A stretch of DNA of 64,000 nucleotides from Cytobacillus oceanisediminis (GTDB lineage: Bacteria; Bacillota; Bacilli; Bacillales; Cytobacillaceae). The stretch is taken from NCBI RefSeq assembly GCF_022811925.1, contig NZ_CP065511.1, positions 4,333,501 through 4,397,500 of the forward strand, read 5' to 3'. Positions 47,478 to 60,217 of this stretch are shown here, piece by piece (within the stretch, counting starts at the first letter, position 1; each line of letters begins with the position of its first letter). A program made the position numbers and the translations under genes. The notes below the pieces were generated by a model. It saw only the letters and a program-made list of their open reading frames with translations, was not told the DNA's origin and ran no database searches.

Positions 47478-47957
47478 TTATTGCTTCCTGTTCAGTGATC
47501 GGTGAGGTTTTTTTGATCTTGGAGGCCCGAGGATTTCAGACCAGATAATTCCGTCAACTAGCGACTGTTTCCGAGGCTCAAAACTTCCTGCTCCTGAGGC
47601 TTCCTTTGGGTACTCTGCGTTTGTATTGGAAGCTGGTTTCGCTAATGCATTTGCTTTTCTTTCGGCAGCTCTCCGCTGATTCTGAAGAGCTTTCATGCTT
47701 TCTTCAGCCTTCTGTTTACGCTGCCTGTATTCCTCTTCTATTCTTCTGGCTTTCTCTGCCTCCTGCCTTTTTTCTTCTTTTAGCTCTTCGGCCAAAGCAG
47801 AATCTGCAGAAGTTCTTTCTGCCTGTGTCCGCTGCTCCTGCTGTACTGAACGGGGAGTCTGTTTAACAGGCTTTTCCTCCTTCTTTTTTTTAAAAAAGGA
47901 GGAAATGAAAGCGATTAAGGCAATGAGAATAAAAGGATTCTCCAATAAGAATTCCAA
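47478..47957 (-). CDS. yqfB: YqfB, membrane-anchored coiled-coil protein of the flotillin operon
   Basis: The predicted protein has 159 residues. The start is TTG 47957 behind GGGAGG. One N-terminal membrane segment (about 8-21) is followed by a long Glu/Lys/Arg-rich coiled coil (about 50-105) and a tail ending in LVDGIIWSEILGPPRSKKP, which is probably the conserved part. It is the third gene after nfeD and floA. The function is unknown; a scaffold role in membrane domains is inference. Confidence 0.82.
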   Translation of the reverse strand: MEFLLENPFILIALIAFISSFFKKKKEEKPVKQTPRSVQQEQRTQAERTSADSALAEELKEEKRQEAEKARRIEEEYRQRKQKAEESMKALQNQRRAAERKANALAKPASNTNAEYPKEASGAGSFEPRKQSLVDGIIWSEILGPPRSKKPHRSLNRKQ

Positions 47958-47991
47958 GAGAGTTTCCTCCCTTCTCCCAATATGGGATCAT

Positions 47992-48990
47992 TTAGTCATT
48001 TTTGCGGCCATTTTTGCCGTCATCACTCATATTGCCGATTGAGTCCCTCATTTCGGTATCAGCTGAGATGTTTTGGATATTCATATAATCCATTACACCA
48101 ATATTTCCGGAACGGAGCGCTTCTGACATGGCAAGCGGAACCTGAGCCTCTGCTTCCACAACCTTCGCCCGCATTTCTTCAACGCGGGCTTTCATTTCCT
48201 GTTCTTGCGCTACTGCCATTGCACGTCTTTCTTCCGCTTTAGCCTGGGCAATCTTCTTATCCGCCTCAGCTTGTTCAGTCTGAAGTTCCGCACCGATATT
48301 TTTACCGATATCCACGTCCGCAATATCAATGGAAAGGATTTCAAAAGCAGTCCCCGCATCCAGTCCTTTCGAGAGAACCGTCTGAGAGATCATATCTGGA
48401 TTTTCGAGTACTTTCTTGTGGTCAGTCTGCGAACCGATTGTAGAGACAATCCCCTCACCAACACGCGCCACAATTGTTTCCTCTCCGGCTCCCCCGACTA
48501 GACGGTCAATATTTGCCCGGACCGTAATTCGCGCTTTCGCCTTCACTTCAATACCATCCATCGCCACACCGGCAATGAAAGGAGTTTCAATTACTTTTGG
48601 GTTAACGCTCATCTGAACAGCTTCCAAAACGTCACGCCCTGCCAGGTCGATGGCAGCACTGCGTTCAAAGCTTAAATCAATATTTGCACGGTGTGCTGCA
48701 ATTAATGCATTGACAACTCTATCAACATTTCCCCCTGCCAAGTAATGGCTTTCCAGCTGGTTTGTTGATACATCAAGCCCTGCCTTATGGGCTTTGATTA
48801 ACGGGTTAATAACACGGCTTGGTATAACCCGGCGAAGCCTCATTCCTATTAATGTAAAGATACTGACTCTGACACCCGCTGCCAATGCTGAAATCCACAG
48901 CATTACCGGTACAAAGGTGAATAATATCCCAAGTAAAATGACACCAAGTACAACGGCAACCAGAACAAATACTGTCCCTGCTTCTAACAT
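47992..48990 (-). CDS. floA: Flotillin-like protein FloA
   Basis: A 332-residue protein. A hydrophobic N-terminal hairpin (about 5-45) is followed by an SPFH/band-7-like domain ([20 protein letters not shown]) and a Glu/Ala-rich helical region with repeated AEERRA and AEAQ. FloA organises functional membrane microdomains in Bacillus. AGGAGGT precedes the ATG. It is the middle gene of the nfeD-floA-yqfB operon behind a SigW-type promoter. Confidence 0.96.
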   Translation of the reverse strand: MLEAGTVFVLVAVVLGVILLGILFTFVPVMLWISALAAGVRVSIFTLIGMRLRRVIPSRVINPLIKAHKAGLDVSTNQLESHYLAGGNVDRVVNALIAAHRANIDLSFERSAAIDLAGRDVLEAVQMSVNPKVIETPFIAGVAMDGIEVKAKARITVRANIDRLVGGAGEETIVARVGEGIVSTIGSQTDHKKVLENPDMISQTVLSKGLDAGTAFEILSIDIADVDIGKNIGAELQTEQAEADKKIAQAKAEERRAMAVAQEQEMKARVEEMRAKVVEAEAQVPLAMSEALRSGNIGVMDYMNIQNISADTEMRDSIGNMSDDGKNGRKND

Positions 48991-49010
48991 ATTCCTACCT
49001 CCTGATGATT

Positions 49011-50342
49011 TTATTTATCTAAATCAAGATTAGATACTTCCCTTACAACAATACGTGAGCCTTCTGCTTTAACAACTTTTACTTTTGCCCCTTTAAGGAT
49101 AAAGCCTCCCTCACTGACAACGTCAATCCGCTCATCCGCGATGACAACTGTACCAGATGGCCTTAGGGCTGTAAGTGCATAACCCTCAAGCCCAATCAGT
49201 TCAAGTCTGCTCTTATTTGAAATATAGCCTTTTTCTGTATTTGTGCTATCGGTTAATATTATTTTTTTGAAGAATTTCATTTTTTTACCAAACACCTTTA
49301 TCATTAATATAGATGCCAATATTGAAACTCCCATAGCAATTAAAATAGACATTCCCATATGGGCTGCATTGTCAGCAGCCAGGAACAGGCTGCCCAGTAC
49401 TGCTGCTATTCCAGCTATTCCTGCAATTCCACCAGGAAGGAAAAACTCAGCTATTATTAAACCTATGCCTATTACAAACAGAATTAAAGTTTCATATCCT
49501 GCCAGGCCGGCCACCATATGGCCATAAAAGAAAAGGAGCAGGGCCGATAACCCCATGAATCCAGGGATGCCGAAGCCCGGTGAATACAGCTCCAGAACAA
49601 GCCCGAGGCTCCCTATGGATAATAGAATTGGTATGACGACAGGATGGGTAATGAAACGGGCCACCTTTTCTGCAAAGCTTTCATCAATTGTCTGTATAGT
49701 AGCTCCCTCATACCCCAGCACTTTCAGTAAATCCGCCCTTGAATCTACTGTGCCTTCCGAATAACCTACCTCTTTAGCCTGTTCAGCTGTGAGGGTAAGA
49801 AGCTTTCCTTTCGGCGCCCCCAAATCTGGCAGATCCACCGATTCATCTGCCATGGCAAGGGCATAAACAGGATCTCTGTCCGTTTGTGAGGCAGCACTCT
49901 GCATAGCCGCAAACCAGTATGATTCCGCTTTCTTGCCAGCCGTATTACCCTGCTGGTCAATAATTGCTGCTGAACCCATTGTTGAACCAGGCACCATGTA
50001 TATTTCATCTGTATTCAATGCTATATAGGCACCTGCAGATAAGGCCTGCTTATTGACAAAAGATATTGTTTTTACATTTGTCGAGGTTAACAGCCTTCCG
50101 ATTTGCCCGGCTGCATCCACTGCGCCTCCGGGTGTATTTATTTCAAATATAATGGCTGAGACATTTTCTTCTTCAGCTGTTTGGACCGCTCTATTTAAAA
50201 ATGCATAAAGCCCTTTTTCAACAGTTTCTTCAATAGGAACAATCAGCACTTTTTCATTATTGGCTTTTCCTTGAAAAGGGCTTCCGAAAAGCAGCAGAGC
50301 AAAGAACAATGAAAAGGCGGTTATTGCTCTTCTGGCAATCAA
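49011..50342 (-). CDS. yqeZ: NfeD-family membrane serine protease (YqeZ)
   Basis: The predicted protein has 443 residues: signal peptide (about 1-27), a ClpP-like domain (about 30-220) with [16 protein letters not shown] and the nucleophile motif ALSAGAYIA, four membrane segments (about 235-345), and a C-terminal OB-fold NfeD domain (about 365-440, [15 protein letters not shown]). Such proteins act with flotillins and may cleave membrane partners. The start is TTG 50342 behind GGGGGG. It is the first gene of the operon. Confidence 0.94.
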   Translation of the reverse strand: MIARRAITAFSLFFALLLFGSPFQGKANNEKVLIVPIEETVEKGLYAFLNRAVQTAEEENVSAIIFEINTPGGAVDAAGQIGRLLTSTNVKTISFVNKQALSAGAYIALNTDEIYMVPGSTMGSAAIIDQQGNTAGKKAESYWFAAMQSAASQTDRDPVYALAMADESVDLPDLGAPKGKLLTLTAEQAKEVGYSEGTVDSRADLLKVLGYEGATIQTIDESFAEKVARFITHPVVIPILLSIGSLGLVLELYSPGFGIPGFMGLSALLLFFYGHMVAGLAGYETLILFVIGIGLIIAEFFLPGGIAGIAGIAAVLGSLFLAADNAAHMGMSILIAMGVSILASILMIKVFGKKMKFFKKIILTDSTNTEKGYISNKSRLELIGLEGYALTALRPSGTVVIADERIDVVSEGGFILKGAKVKVVKAEGSRIVVREVSNLDLDK

Positions 50343-50384
50343 ATCTTTCCCCCCTTTAACCGTAAAATAGATTCTATCTGTATT

Positions 50385-50410
50385 TACGATTCAATCATTA
50401 AAAAGTTTCA
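50385..50410 (-). promoter_or_regulatory. SigW-type promoter of nfeD-floA-yqfB
   Basis: On the minus strand TGAAAC (50410-50405), exactly 16 nt and CGTA (50388-50385) match the ECF SigW consensus of Bacillus, about 43 nt before the start. The B. subtilis operon yqeZ-yqfA-yqfB belongs to the SigW envelope-stress regulon. Confidence 0.85.
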
Positions 50411-50540
50411 TTTTTATTTTTTCCTATAATCAGTATTTACAAAGCGGATGTATTATTAGTATAACCTAGAAATAAACGTAAATCATTCCAGCAGTATTTA
50501 AGCTTTCATAGCCAAAGGATAAGAATCATTTAAACACCAA

Positions 50541-50577
50541 ATAAAAAAGACCGTCAGCCAATGGCTTTCGGTCTTTT
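50541..50577 (-). terminator. Terminator of rpsU-yqeY
   Basis: The stem AAAGACCG/CGGTCTTT, with an inner AAGCCATTGGCT hairpin, is followed by six T on the minus strand. Confidence 0.9.
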
Positions 50578-50588
50578 ATTGCATAGTT

Positions 50589-51032
50589 TTATGAAAGGTG
50601 TTGTTGTACAAGTTTATTTACAAGTGACCCATCTGCTTTGCCTTTTACCTTAGGCATAATAGCAGCCATCACTTTTCCCATATCAGCTTTTGAAGAAGCA
50701 CCAGTTTCAGCAACCGTTTCTGCAACAATTTTTGAAACTTCGTCTTCAGAGAGCTGTTTTGGCATATATAATTCGACATACTGAAGTTCAGTACGAATTT
50801 TTTCAACAAGATCTTCACGACCTGCTTTTTCAAATTCATGGAGGGAATCCTTGCGTTGTTTAACTTCGCGAGAAAGGACAGTCAGCTCCTGTTCTTCGTT
50901 AAGCTCTTCACCAAGCTTAATTGCTTCGTTTTGAAGCGAAGCTTTAATCATACGAATGACAGTAAGCTTTTCTTTTTCTTTATTCCTCATCGCTTGTTTC
51001 ATATCTTCATTTAAACGCTCGAGAAGACTCAT
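50589..51032 (-). CDS. yqeY: GatB/YqeY-domain protein YqeY
   Basis: The predicted protein has 147 residues. ATG 51032 behind AGAGGG gives [20 protein letters not shown]. It contains [20 protein letters not shown] and [20 protein letters not shown], the YqeY signature. This helical domain also ends the amidotransferase GatB; free YqeY may act on tRNA, though this is unproven. It follows rpsU by 15 nt. Confidence 0.94.
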   Translation of the reverse strand: MSLLERLNEDMKQAMRNKEKEKLTVIRMIKASLQNEAIKLGEELNEEQELTVLSREVKQRKDSLHEFEKAGREDLVEKIRTELQYVELYMPKQLSEDEVSKIVAETVAETGASSKADMGKVMAAIMPKVKGKADGSLVNKLVQQHLS

Positions 51033-51047
51033 TACATACACCCTCTC

Positions 51048-51221
51048 TTACCACTTACGCTTTCTAGCAGCCTCAGACTTTTTCTTACGTTTAATACTAG
51101 GTTTTTCGTAGAATTCGCGCTTTCTTGCTTCCTGCAAAGTACCAGTTTTTGATACTGAACGTTTGAAGCGACGAAGAGCATCTTCAAGCGATTCGTTTTT
51201 ACGAACGACGGTTTTAGACAT
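51048..51221 (-). CDS. rpsU: 30S ribosomal protein S21
   Basis: A 57-residue basic protein beginning [20 protein letters not shown] and ending in a Lys/Arg-rich tail. ATG 51221 lies behind GGAGGGAAAG. S21 helps the 30S subunit in start-site selection. Confidence 0.97.
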   Translation of the reverse strand: MSKTVVRKNESLEDALRRFKRSVSKTGTLQEARKREFYEKPSIKRKKKSEAARKRKW

Positions 51222-51457
51222 TCTCTTTCCCTCCCTCCGAGCACAACACACTTACATCAACAACATGGTTTATTCCATGTACCTTGCAATTATAATATAA
51301 CAGCTTATCAAGGTCAACAGTAATTAGCCTGCTATAGGATTAGTTTTTATTTGATTGTGATTGTTTTATACCCCATTCATGACAAGCTAAACAATTTTTC
51401 GCACTTAAGCATGTCCCAGCATGCTGTCCCATAGTATTAATTGTAGGGGGTGAATGC

Positions 51458-52378
51458 TTGGTCCAGCTGTTATTATTTTTTCTGCTAATCGGGTTATTTA
51501 TTTATGGTATGACACTTTTAAGATCAGGTCTGTTTAATTTATCTGCCGATTCATTAAAAAAATGGCTGGCAGTGATGACAAATTCACCGTGGAAAGGCCT
51601 TGTTATTGGCACAATGGTCACCGCTGTCCTGCAGAGCAGTTCAGCGGTAATGATTATTACAATTGGAATGGTTTCTGCACGGATGCTTACTTTCCCCCAG
51701 ACAATCGGCATCATTTTAGGAACCAACATCGGGACAACATTTACGACAGAATTAATCACTTTTAATATAGAATCTTATATTATTCCGCTTGCTGCTGCCG
51801 GAAGCATCCTGGCTGTATTGAAGAAAAACAGCATGCGAAGCACCGGTCTGGCATTACTGGGTTTATCAGCGGTTTTTGCAGCAATGCGCGGGTTTGAATA
51901 TCTGGCCGGTTCAGTTAAAGATAATGATATGGTCAATCACTGGCTGCTTACTTTGGATGGGAATTACATGTTCGCAGTAGCTGCTGGAATTGTCCTTACT
52001 GCGATTATCCAATCAAGCACCGCAACAACTGGCATTATCATGGGGTTTTTAACTGCAGGGGCAATGGATTTGGATACCGGCATTGCCATAATGCTTGGTT
52101 CTAATATCGGAACATGCGTAGACGCTTATTTAGCATCCATCGGTTCCGGAAAAGAAGCAAAGCTGACTGCCTTTGCACACATCTGGCTGAACTGCCTGGG
52201 TGTCGCAGCCTTTTATCCTTTTATTCATGCCCTTGCTGTTTTTGGACAAAGTGCAGCCAGTTCCCCGGATGTGCAGCTTGCACACATCAGTGTTTTATTT
52301 AATGTGATATCCTCACTGCTTGTTCTTCCAGTTGCAAATCAGTTTGGAAGGTTTGTCATTAGGCTTCATGACCGATAG
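51458..52378 (+). CDS. yqeW: Na/Pi symporter-family protein YqeW
   Basis: A 306-residue protein with the two inverted PNaS repeats, QSSSAVMIITIGMVSARM with GTNIGTTF and QSSTATTGIIMGFLTAG with GSNIGTCVD. Unlike the 542-residue relative at 12514 it has no PhoU-like tail. It probably moves phosphate with sodium. The start is TTG 51458 with AGGGGG 7 nt upstream. It lies between rpsU and deoC as in B. subtilis. Confidence 0.92.
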   Translation: MVQLLLFFLLIGLFIYGMTLLRSGLFNLSADSLKKWLAVMTNSPWKGLVIGTMVTAVLQSSSAVMIITIGMVSARMLTFPQTIGIILGTNIGTTFTTELITFNIESYIIPLAAAGSILAVLKKNSMRSTGLALLGLSAVFAAMRGFEYLAGSVKDNDMVNHWLLTLDGNYMFAVAAGIVLTAIIQSSTATTGIIMGFLTAGAMDLDTGIAIMLGSNIGTCVDAYLASIGSGKEAKLTAFAHIWLNCLGVAAFYPFIHALAVFGQSAASSPDVQLAHISVLFNVISSLLVLPVANQFGRFVIRLHDR

Positions 52379-52383
52379 AACAA

Positions 52384-52417
52384 TAAAAAAATGCCGGGAA
52401 ATCCAGGCATTTTTTTA
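52384..52417 (+). terminator. Terminator of yqeW
   Basis: The stem AATGCC-GG/CC-GGCATT with loop AAAT is followed by seven T on the plus strand. Confidence 0.9.
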
Positions 52418-52439
52418 CAACAAGTATAATATTTTGAAT

Positions 52440-52514
52440 TTCGATAACTGTCTTGCTCCAGGCGCCATCGGCTCACGGGTCTAAGCCGATAAACGGGCGC
52501 CTTCCGCTTTTCTT
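52440..52514 (-). repeat. Dispersed GC-rich repeat, variant copy after deoC
   Basis: Read on the minus strand it starts TAAGAAAAGCGGAAGGCGCC, where TAA is the deoC stop, and ends GGCGCCTGGAGCAAGACAGT. The middle is a different hairpin (ATCGGCTTAG ... GAGCCGAT) from that of other copies, so the two ends are conserved while the filler differs. Confidence 0.8.
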
Positions 52515-53184
52515 AATAATCTGAATCGCTTGTTAAACCGTTGACAATAGCAGCGCCAGAGCTTGCTCCAATTCTCGTTGCACCTGCATCAATCATTTTC
52601 TGTGCATCTTCAGCGCTTCTTACTCCGCCTGAAGCTTTAACACCGATTTCCGGGCCGACAGTTTTTCTCATAAGGGCGATGTCTTCAGCTGTTGCTCCTC
52701 CTGTTGAAAATCCTGTAGATGTTTTAACAAAGTCAGCACCTGCTTTTACAGAAAGTTCACATGCTCTAACTTTTTCTTCTTCAGTAAGAAGGCAAGTTTC
52801 GATAATAACCTTTGTTAATGCTTTTCCTTTGGCAGCATCAACAACGGCACGGATGTCTCTTTCCACAAGCTCATTGTCTCCGCCTTTTAAAGCACCGATG
52901 TTAATTACCATATCTACTTCTGTTGCCCCGTTTTCAATGGCATTCTTTGTTTCAAATGCTTTTGTTTCCGGTGTGGAAGCTCCCAGCGGGAAGCCGATTA
53001 CTGTGCAGACTTTCACTTCAGTGCCGTTAAGCAAGTCGCTTGAAAGTTTGACCCATGCCGGGTTTACACAAACTGACGCAAAATTGTATTCTTTAGCCTC
53101 GGCACAGATTTTTTCTATTTGGTCTTTTGTTGCATCGGCTTTAAGTAATGTATGATCGATCATTTTTGCTACGTTATTTGTCAT
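52513..53184 (-). CDS. deoC: Deoxyribose-phosphate aldolase
   Basis: A 223-residue class I aldolase that splits deoxyribose 5-phosphate into glyceraldehyde 3-phosphate and acetaldehyde. The Schiff-base lysine lies in FVKTSTGF and a second lysine in GVKASGGVR. The start [16 protein letters not shown] is typical. AAAGGAG precedes the ATG. It stands alone here, not in a dra-nupC-pdp operon. Confidence 0.96.
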   Translation of the reverse strand: MTNNVAKMIDHTLLKADATKDQIEKICAEAKEYNFASVCVNPAWVKLSSDLLNGTEVKVCTVIGFPLGASTPETKAFETKNAIENGATEVDMVINIGALKGGDNELVERDIRAVVDAAKGKALTKVIIETCLLTEEEKVRACELSVKAGADFVKTSTGFSTGGATAEDIALMRKTVGPEIGVKASGGVRSAEDAQKMIDAGATRIGASSGAAIVNGLTSDSDY

Positions 53185-53324
53185 TTTAACTACTCCTTTT
53201 AAAAAACAGTTGTACGTACCTCTTACATAATATCATTTAGATAATAAAATATCGAGCACTATTTATGTTTTTTGTAATCGTTTTCGAAAGTAGTTTTTCC
53301 CAAAATATATTATTAAATGAATCA

Positions 53325-53357
53325 TAAAAAAAGGAATTACCATTAGGTAATTCCTTT
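53325..53357 (-). terminator. Terminator of mtaB
   Basis: The stem AAAGGAATTACC/GGTAATTCCTTT is followed by seven T on the minus strand and overlaps the mtaB stop. Confidence 0.93.
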
Positions 53358-54708
53358 AAACTGCAGCCTCTTCTGTTTCGCTCAATTCATCAAGGACTCT
53401 TACAAATTGACCTTCATTGTAAGGGTAGCCAGCTTTTGTAATTTTAACTTTTACAATCTGGCCGACCATTTCTTCCGTTGCCGGGAAGACAACTTTCAAG
53501 TAATTGTCTGTGTATCCGACGTATAAATTGCTGTCACGGCCTTCTTTAAAGCTTTCTTCTGGAATAACTTCAAGAACTTCGCCTTCATACTGAGATGCGT
53601 ATTCTTTTGCAAGCTGATCTGATAATGCAATCAGGCGATGGACACGCTCGTTTTTGACTTCTTCATCAATCTGGTCGTCCATTCTCGCTGCAGGTGTTCC
53701 TGTACGCTTTGAATAAGGAAATACATGAAGCTCGGAGAATTTATGTTCTTTAATAAAGTTGTACGTTTCCATAAATTCTTCTTCTGTTTCTCCCGGGAAG
53801 CCAACGATAACATCTGATGTAACAGCCAAACCTGGGAGAGCTTCCTTTAAGCGTTCAAGACGCTCAGCAAAAAACTCCATGGTATACTTGCGGCGCATTC
53901 TCTTAAGGACAGTATTTGAGCCTGACTGAAGAGGAATGTGCAAGTGCCTTACAACAACCTTGGACTGATCCATAACTTCAATAACTTCATCGGTAATCTG
54001 GCTGGCTTCAATAGAAGAAATTCTTAAACGTTTAAGACCTTTTACCTGAGCTTCCAGATCCCTAAGAAGCATAGCCAGATTATAATCTTTCATGTCTTCG
54101 CCATAACCGCCTGTATGGATTCCAGTCAGAACGATTTCTTTATAGCCGGCATCAACCAGCTGCTGCGCCTGGCGGATTACTTCTTTCGGATCCCTGGATC
54201 TCATTAAACCGCGCGCCCAGGGGATAATGCAGAATGTACAGAAGTTATTGCAGCCTTCCTGAATTTTAAGGGAAGCACGTGTCCGATCTGTAAATGCCGG
54301 AACATCTAGCTCTTCGTAGACACGATTCTTCATGATGTTTCCAACACCATTGATCGGCTGCCGTTCTTGTTTATACTGCTCGATATATTCAAGCATCTTT
54401 ACTCGATCCTGGGTGCCAACAACGATATCCACTCCAGGAATAGCCATAATTTCGGCAGGTGAGGTTTGTGCATAACAGCCCGTTACACAGATAACCGCAT
54501 CAGGGTTTTTCCTGATTGCCCTTCTGATTACCTGGCGGCTTTTCTTATCACCAGTATTTGTAACCGTACATGTGTTAATCACATATACATCTGAAACGGA
54601 TTCAAAGTCTGTCCGTTCATAGCCAGCTTCTTTGAACAGCTGCCAAATGGCTTCTGTTTCGTAATGATTGACTTTGCAGCCAAGTGTATGAAATGCAACT
54701 GCAGGCAT
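53356..54708 (-). CDS. mtaB: tRNA N6-threonylcarbamoyladenosine 37 methylthiotransferase MtaB
   Basis: A 450-residue radical SAM enzyme that makes ms2t6A37 in ANN-decoding tRNAs. The UPF0004 domain has cysteines in TLGCKVNHYE, NTCTVT and VTGCYAQ; the radical SAM cluster is CNNFCTFC; a TRAM domain ends the protein (about 375-440). GGGGTGA precedes the ATG. It is the last gene of the long dnaK-prmA-rsmE-mtaB array and lies 6 nt from rsmE. Confidence 0.96.
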   Translation of the reverse strand: MPAVAFHTLGCKVNHYETEAIWQLFKEAGYERTDFESVSDVYVINTCTVTNTGDKKSRQVIRRAIRKNPDAVICVTGCYAQTSPAEIMAIPGVDIVVGTQDRVKMLEYIEQYKQERQPINGVGNIMKNRVYEELDVPAFTDRTRASLKIQEGCNNFCTFCIIPWARGLMRSRDPKEVIRQAQQLVDAGYKEIVLTGIHTGGYGEDMKDYNLAMLLRDLEAQVKGLKRLRISSIEASQITDEVIEVMDQSKVVVRHLHIPLQSGSNTVLKRMRRKYTMEFFAERLERLKEALPGLAVTSDVIVGFPGETEEEFMETYNFIKEHKFSELHVFPYSKRTGTPAARMDDQIDEEVKNERVHRLIALSDQLAKEYASQYEGEVLEVIPEESFKEGRDSNLYVGYTDNYLKVVFPATEEMVGQIVKVKITKAGYPYNEGQFVRVLDELSETEEAAV

Positions 54709-54714
54709 CTAATT

Positions 54715-55464
54715 TCACCCCATTAATTCAAAATGATAGGAAACAGCTGACAGCAAATAGAGAGGTGCTGTCTCTGTTCTTAAAATACGCGGCCCTAACC
54801 CGCAGGCAAGAAAGCCTGCTTCCTTCAGCAATGAAACTTCATTGTCAGAAAGCCCGCCTTCAGGCCCGAATACAACCATAAGTGATTGTCCTTTATTCAT
54901 AGAAGAAAGTGTTTTATAGAGCACAGAGTCCTCTCCCTGCTTCGCTTCTTCCTCAAAGGCAATCAATTTATATGAATAATCTCCAGATAATTTCAGCAAT
55001 GACTTCAAATCAAGAGGTGCAAACACTTCAGGCACCATGGTCCTGTGTGACTGTTCAGCAGCTTCTTTAGCAATCTTCTGCCATCTCTCTGCTTTTTTCA
55101 CAGATTTCTTCGCATCCCATTTTACTACTGAACGGGCTGAAGTAAAAGGGATAAAACGATGTGCTCCCAGCTCAGTGCCCTTTTGAATGATCCACTCCAG
55201 CTTATCCCCTTTAGGCAGTCCGCTCACAATAGTAATATCGGCAGGCAGCTCAGAAGACCCTTCAATCCATTGTACAACTTCTGCAGCCACATGTTCATCG
55301 GTAATTTCTGCAATTGAGCAAAGTGCGCTATTTTGGGATTGATCGACACAGATAATATTGTCGCCTTCTTTCATGCGCATTACTTTCACAATATGATGGC
55401 GGTCTTCCCCTTTAATTTGAAAGACATTTTCCTTTACAGCATTCTCTGCGAAATACCTCTGCAC
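54715..55464 (-). CDS. rsmE: 16S rRNA (uracil(1498)-N3)-methyltransferase RsmE
   Basis: The predicted protein has 249 residues. GTG 55464 is preferred because GAGGG is 8 nt upstream and the product begins MQRYFAE as relatives do; an upstream GTG adds three residues. It has an N-terminal PUA-like domain and a C-terminal SPOUT fold with the SAM knot VVFGPEGGLSDNEV and LGPRILRTETAPLY. Confidence 0.95.
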   Translation of the reverse strand: MQRYFAENAVKENVFQIKGEDRHHIVKVMRMKEGDNIICVDQSQNSALCSIAEITDEHVAAEVVQWIEGSSELPADITIVSGLPKGDKLEWIIQKGTELGAHRFIPFTSARSVVKWDAKKSVKKAERWQKIAKEAAEQSHRTMVPEVFAPLDLKSLLKLSGDYSYKLIAFEEEAKQGEDSVLYKTLSSMNKGQSLMVVFGPEGGLSDNEVSLLKEAGFLACGLGPRILRTETAPLYLLSAVSYHFELMG

Positions 55465-55504
55465 AACCTGCACCCTCTTTCTTACCTGTCCAAAATTCTT
55501 TCAA

Positions 55505-55540
55505 CTGTAAAAGGGGGTAAGTTGATTACCCCCTTTTTCA
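55505..55540 (-). terminator. Hairpin terminator between prmA and rsmE
   Basis: The stem AAAGGGGGTAA/TTACCCCCTTT over a 5-nt loop is followed by four T on the minus strand. The short T-run suggests partial termination. Confidence 0.75.
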
Positions 55541-55545
55541 CATTA

Positions 55546-56484
55546 TTACTTTCTCCTTGCCACAATAGCAACCCAATCTTCCATTTGAATGGTCTCTTCA
55601 ATTTCAAATCCTGCAGAGGAAATAGCATTTCTTACTTCCTGTTTCTTCTGCTGGATAATGCCTGAAGCGATAAAGTATCCGCCTGCCTTTACGACTGATG
55701 CAACATCGTCAGTAAATCGGAGAATCACTTCTGCAAGGATGTTGGCAACGACCACATCAGCTCCCTGGCTGACACCATCGAGCAGATTTCCTTGTGATAC
55801 TTCCACAATATTCTGCACTTTATTCAGCTTAATATTTAATTTAGCTGAATTTACTGCCACTTCATCAAGATCAAGTGCTTTCACCTTCTCAGCACCAAGC
55901 ATAGCGGCAGCAATGCTTAACACACCCGATCCTGTTCCTACATCTACAACTTTATCACCCTGTTTTACTGTTCTTTCAAGTGCTTGTATACACATTACCG
56001 TAGTGGGGTGTGTACCCGTTCCAAAAGCCATGCCAGGGTCAAGCTCTATAATAAGCTCATCACTGCTGACAGGTGTGTAATCCTCCCAGGTTGGGACAAT
56101 GGTAAAGCGTTCTGAAATTTTTACAGGGTTATAATATTTTTTCCAGGCAGTAGCCCATTCTTCTTCATTTACTTCGCTAATGCTAACTTTATTTGCCCCA
56201 ATGTCAATGTTAAATAAAATCAGATTATTGATTGCTTCTTTTATTTCATCTACGGTTTCACCAAGAAAACTGTTTACTGGCAAGTATGCTTTTACAATTA
56301 CGCCTTCTTCAGGATAATCCTGCGGATTGAGCTGGTAGATTTCACCGAATTGGTCCTTTCTTTCTTTTACAAGTTCTAAAGGATCCTCTATAACAACTCC
56401 GCTTGCTCCGGCTTCATGCAAAATATTCGAAATCGGTTCAACAGCTTCATTTGCAGTATGAATACTGATTTCTGACCATTTCAC
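55546..56484 (-). CDS. prmA: Ribosomal protein L11 methyltransferase PrmA
   Basis: The predicted protein has 312 residues. GTG 56484 with GGGAG 9 nt upstream gives [20 protein letters not shown], the known N-terminus. The SAM-binding motif is [19 protein letters not shown], followed by VVANILAEV. It trimethylates L11. It lies 20 nt after dnaJ, as in the B. subtilis dnaK operon. Confidence 0.96.
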   Translation of the reverse strand: MKWSEISIHTANEAVEPISNILHEAGASGVVIEDPLELVKERKDQFGEIYQLNPQDYPEEGVIVKAYLPVNSFLGETVDEIKEAINNLILFNIDIGANKVSISEVNEEEWATAWKKYYNPVKISERFTIVPTWEDYTPVSSDELIIELDPGMAFGTGTHPTTVMCIQALERTVKQGDKVVDVGTGSGVLSIAAAMLGAEKVKALDLDEVAVNSAKLNIKLNKVQNIVEVSQGNLLDGVSQGADVVVANILAEVILRFTDDVASVVKAGGYFIASGIIQQKKQEVRNAISSAGFEIEETIQMEDWVAIVARRK

Positions 56485-56504
56485 TACTACCAACTCCCAT
56501 TCCT

Positions 56505-57623
56505 TTATTCACCTTTAAAGGCTCGTTTTACTTTAGAAAAAAAGCTTTCTTCCTGTTCTCCCTGGGGAACTGTTCCGCTGACTTCAGCAAATTCGCTTAA
56601 AAGCTGCTTTTGTTTTTCTGTCAGCTTTGTAGGAGTAATAATGCGTACAATAATATGCTGATCCCCTGTTCCGTATCCTCTTACATTTGGAACACCTTTT
56701 CCTTTGAGGCGGAATTTGGTTCCTGTTTGTGTGCCTGATGGGACTTTAAGTTTTACTTTTCCATGGAGTGTCGGAACTTCGATTTCATCGCCAAGGGCTG
56801 CTTGCACAAATGTTATAGGCATCTCGCAATAAACGTCATCGCCATCACGTTCAAAGAATTCATGTGAACGAACATGGAAAACAACATAAAGGTCGCCAGG
56901 AGGGCCTCCATTTACACCGGGTTCCCCTTGGCCCGCCACGCGGAGCTGCTGGCCATCATCAATGCCCGCAGGAATTTTCACGTGTATCTTCCTGCGTTTC
57001 TGCACTTTACCGGTTCCTCGGCAAGTAGTACACTTCTCTTTGATTTCCTTGCCGGTACCATTACAGTAGTGGCAAACCCTTCTATTTACTATCTTGCCAA
57101 ATGGCGTATTTTGTTCAACATTCAGCTGACCTGACCCATGACAGTGACGGCATGTTTCCGGCTTAGTTCCTGGCTTCGCGCCTGAACCGCTGCAGGTATC
57201 ACACGTCTCTTCACGCGGAATTTCAATATCGGTCTCTTTGCCAAATACTGCTTCCTCAAAGGATAAGGACATGGTGTACTGCAAGTCTGCACCCTGCCTT
57301 GGGGCATTAGGGTCACGCCGGCGGGAGCCTCCACCGAAAAAGGTGCTGAAAATGTCTTCAAATCCTCCAAAACCTTCAAAACCGGCTCCGCCAAAGCCCT
57401 GATTAGGGTCCGTATGGCCGAATTGATCATAGTGGGCCTTTTTCTGGTCGTCGCTGAGGACTTCATATGCTTCTTTAACTTCCTTGAACTTCTCGTCTGC
57501 ATCAGGCTCTTTATTAATATCAGGATGATATTTTTTTGAAAGCTTTCGATAAGCCTTCTTAATTTCATCCTTGGATGCACCTTTGCTGATTCCAAGAACT
57601 TCATAGTAATCCCTTTTACTCAT
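56505..57623 (-). CDS. dnaJ: Chaperone DnaJ (Hsp40)
   Basis: A 372-residue co-chaperone started at ATG 57623 behind GGGGAG. J domain with HPD ([11 protein letters not shown]), a Gly/Phe-rich linker ([17 protein letters not shown]), four CxxCxGxG zinc repeats ([32 protein letters not shown]) and C-terminal substrate domains. It stimulates the DnaK ATPase. Confidence 0.98.
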   Translation of the reverse strand: MSKRDYYEVLGISKGASKDEIKKAYRKLSKKYHPDINKEPDADEKFKEVKEAYEVLSDDQKKAHYDQFGHTDPNQGFGGAGFEGFGGFEDIFSTFFGGGSRRRDPNAPRQGADLQYTMSLSFEEAVFGKETDIEIPREETCDTCSGSGAKPGTKPETCRHCHGSGQLNVEQNTPFGKIVNRRVCHYCNGTGKEIKEKCTTCRGTGKVQKRRKIHVKIPAGIDDGQQLRVAGQGEPGVNGGPPGDLYVVFHVRSHEFFERDGDDVYCEMPITFVQAALGDEIEVPTLHGKVKLKVPSGTQTGTKFRLKGKGVPNVRGYGTGDQHIIVRIITPTKLTEKQKQLLSEFAEVSGTVPQGEQEESFFSKVKRAFKGE

Positions 57624-57667
57624 GATTACCACTCCCCGATTCATTTCACATAAAGGTTATTGTATCA

Positions 57668-57708
57668 AAAATAAAAGCCAAAGCCAAGAAAGACCTGACT
57701 TTGACTTT
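57668..57708 (-). terminator. Possible partial terminator between dnaK and dnaJ
   Basis: A 12-bp stem including G-U pairs (57708-57697 with 57685-57674) is followed by TATTTTTG on the minus strand. It could lower dnaJ expression relative to dnaK. Confidence 0.5.
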
Positions 57709-57721
57709 AAAGATTCAGAGG

Positions 57722-60188
<2,467 letters not shown>

Positions 60189-60217
60189 GTTCACCTCCCT
60201 TAAAGAATGGATGTTTC

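Noticed and set aside
52541..53155. 204-codon plus-strand frame opposite deoC
   Set aside because: It is a complete antisense shadow of deoC, with no ribosome-binding site and no known domain.
55589..56080. 163-codon plus-strand frame opposite prmA
   Set aside because: It is an antisense shadow of a well-defined gene.
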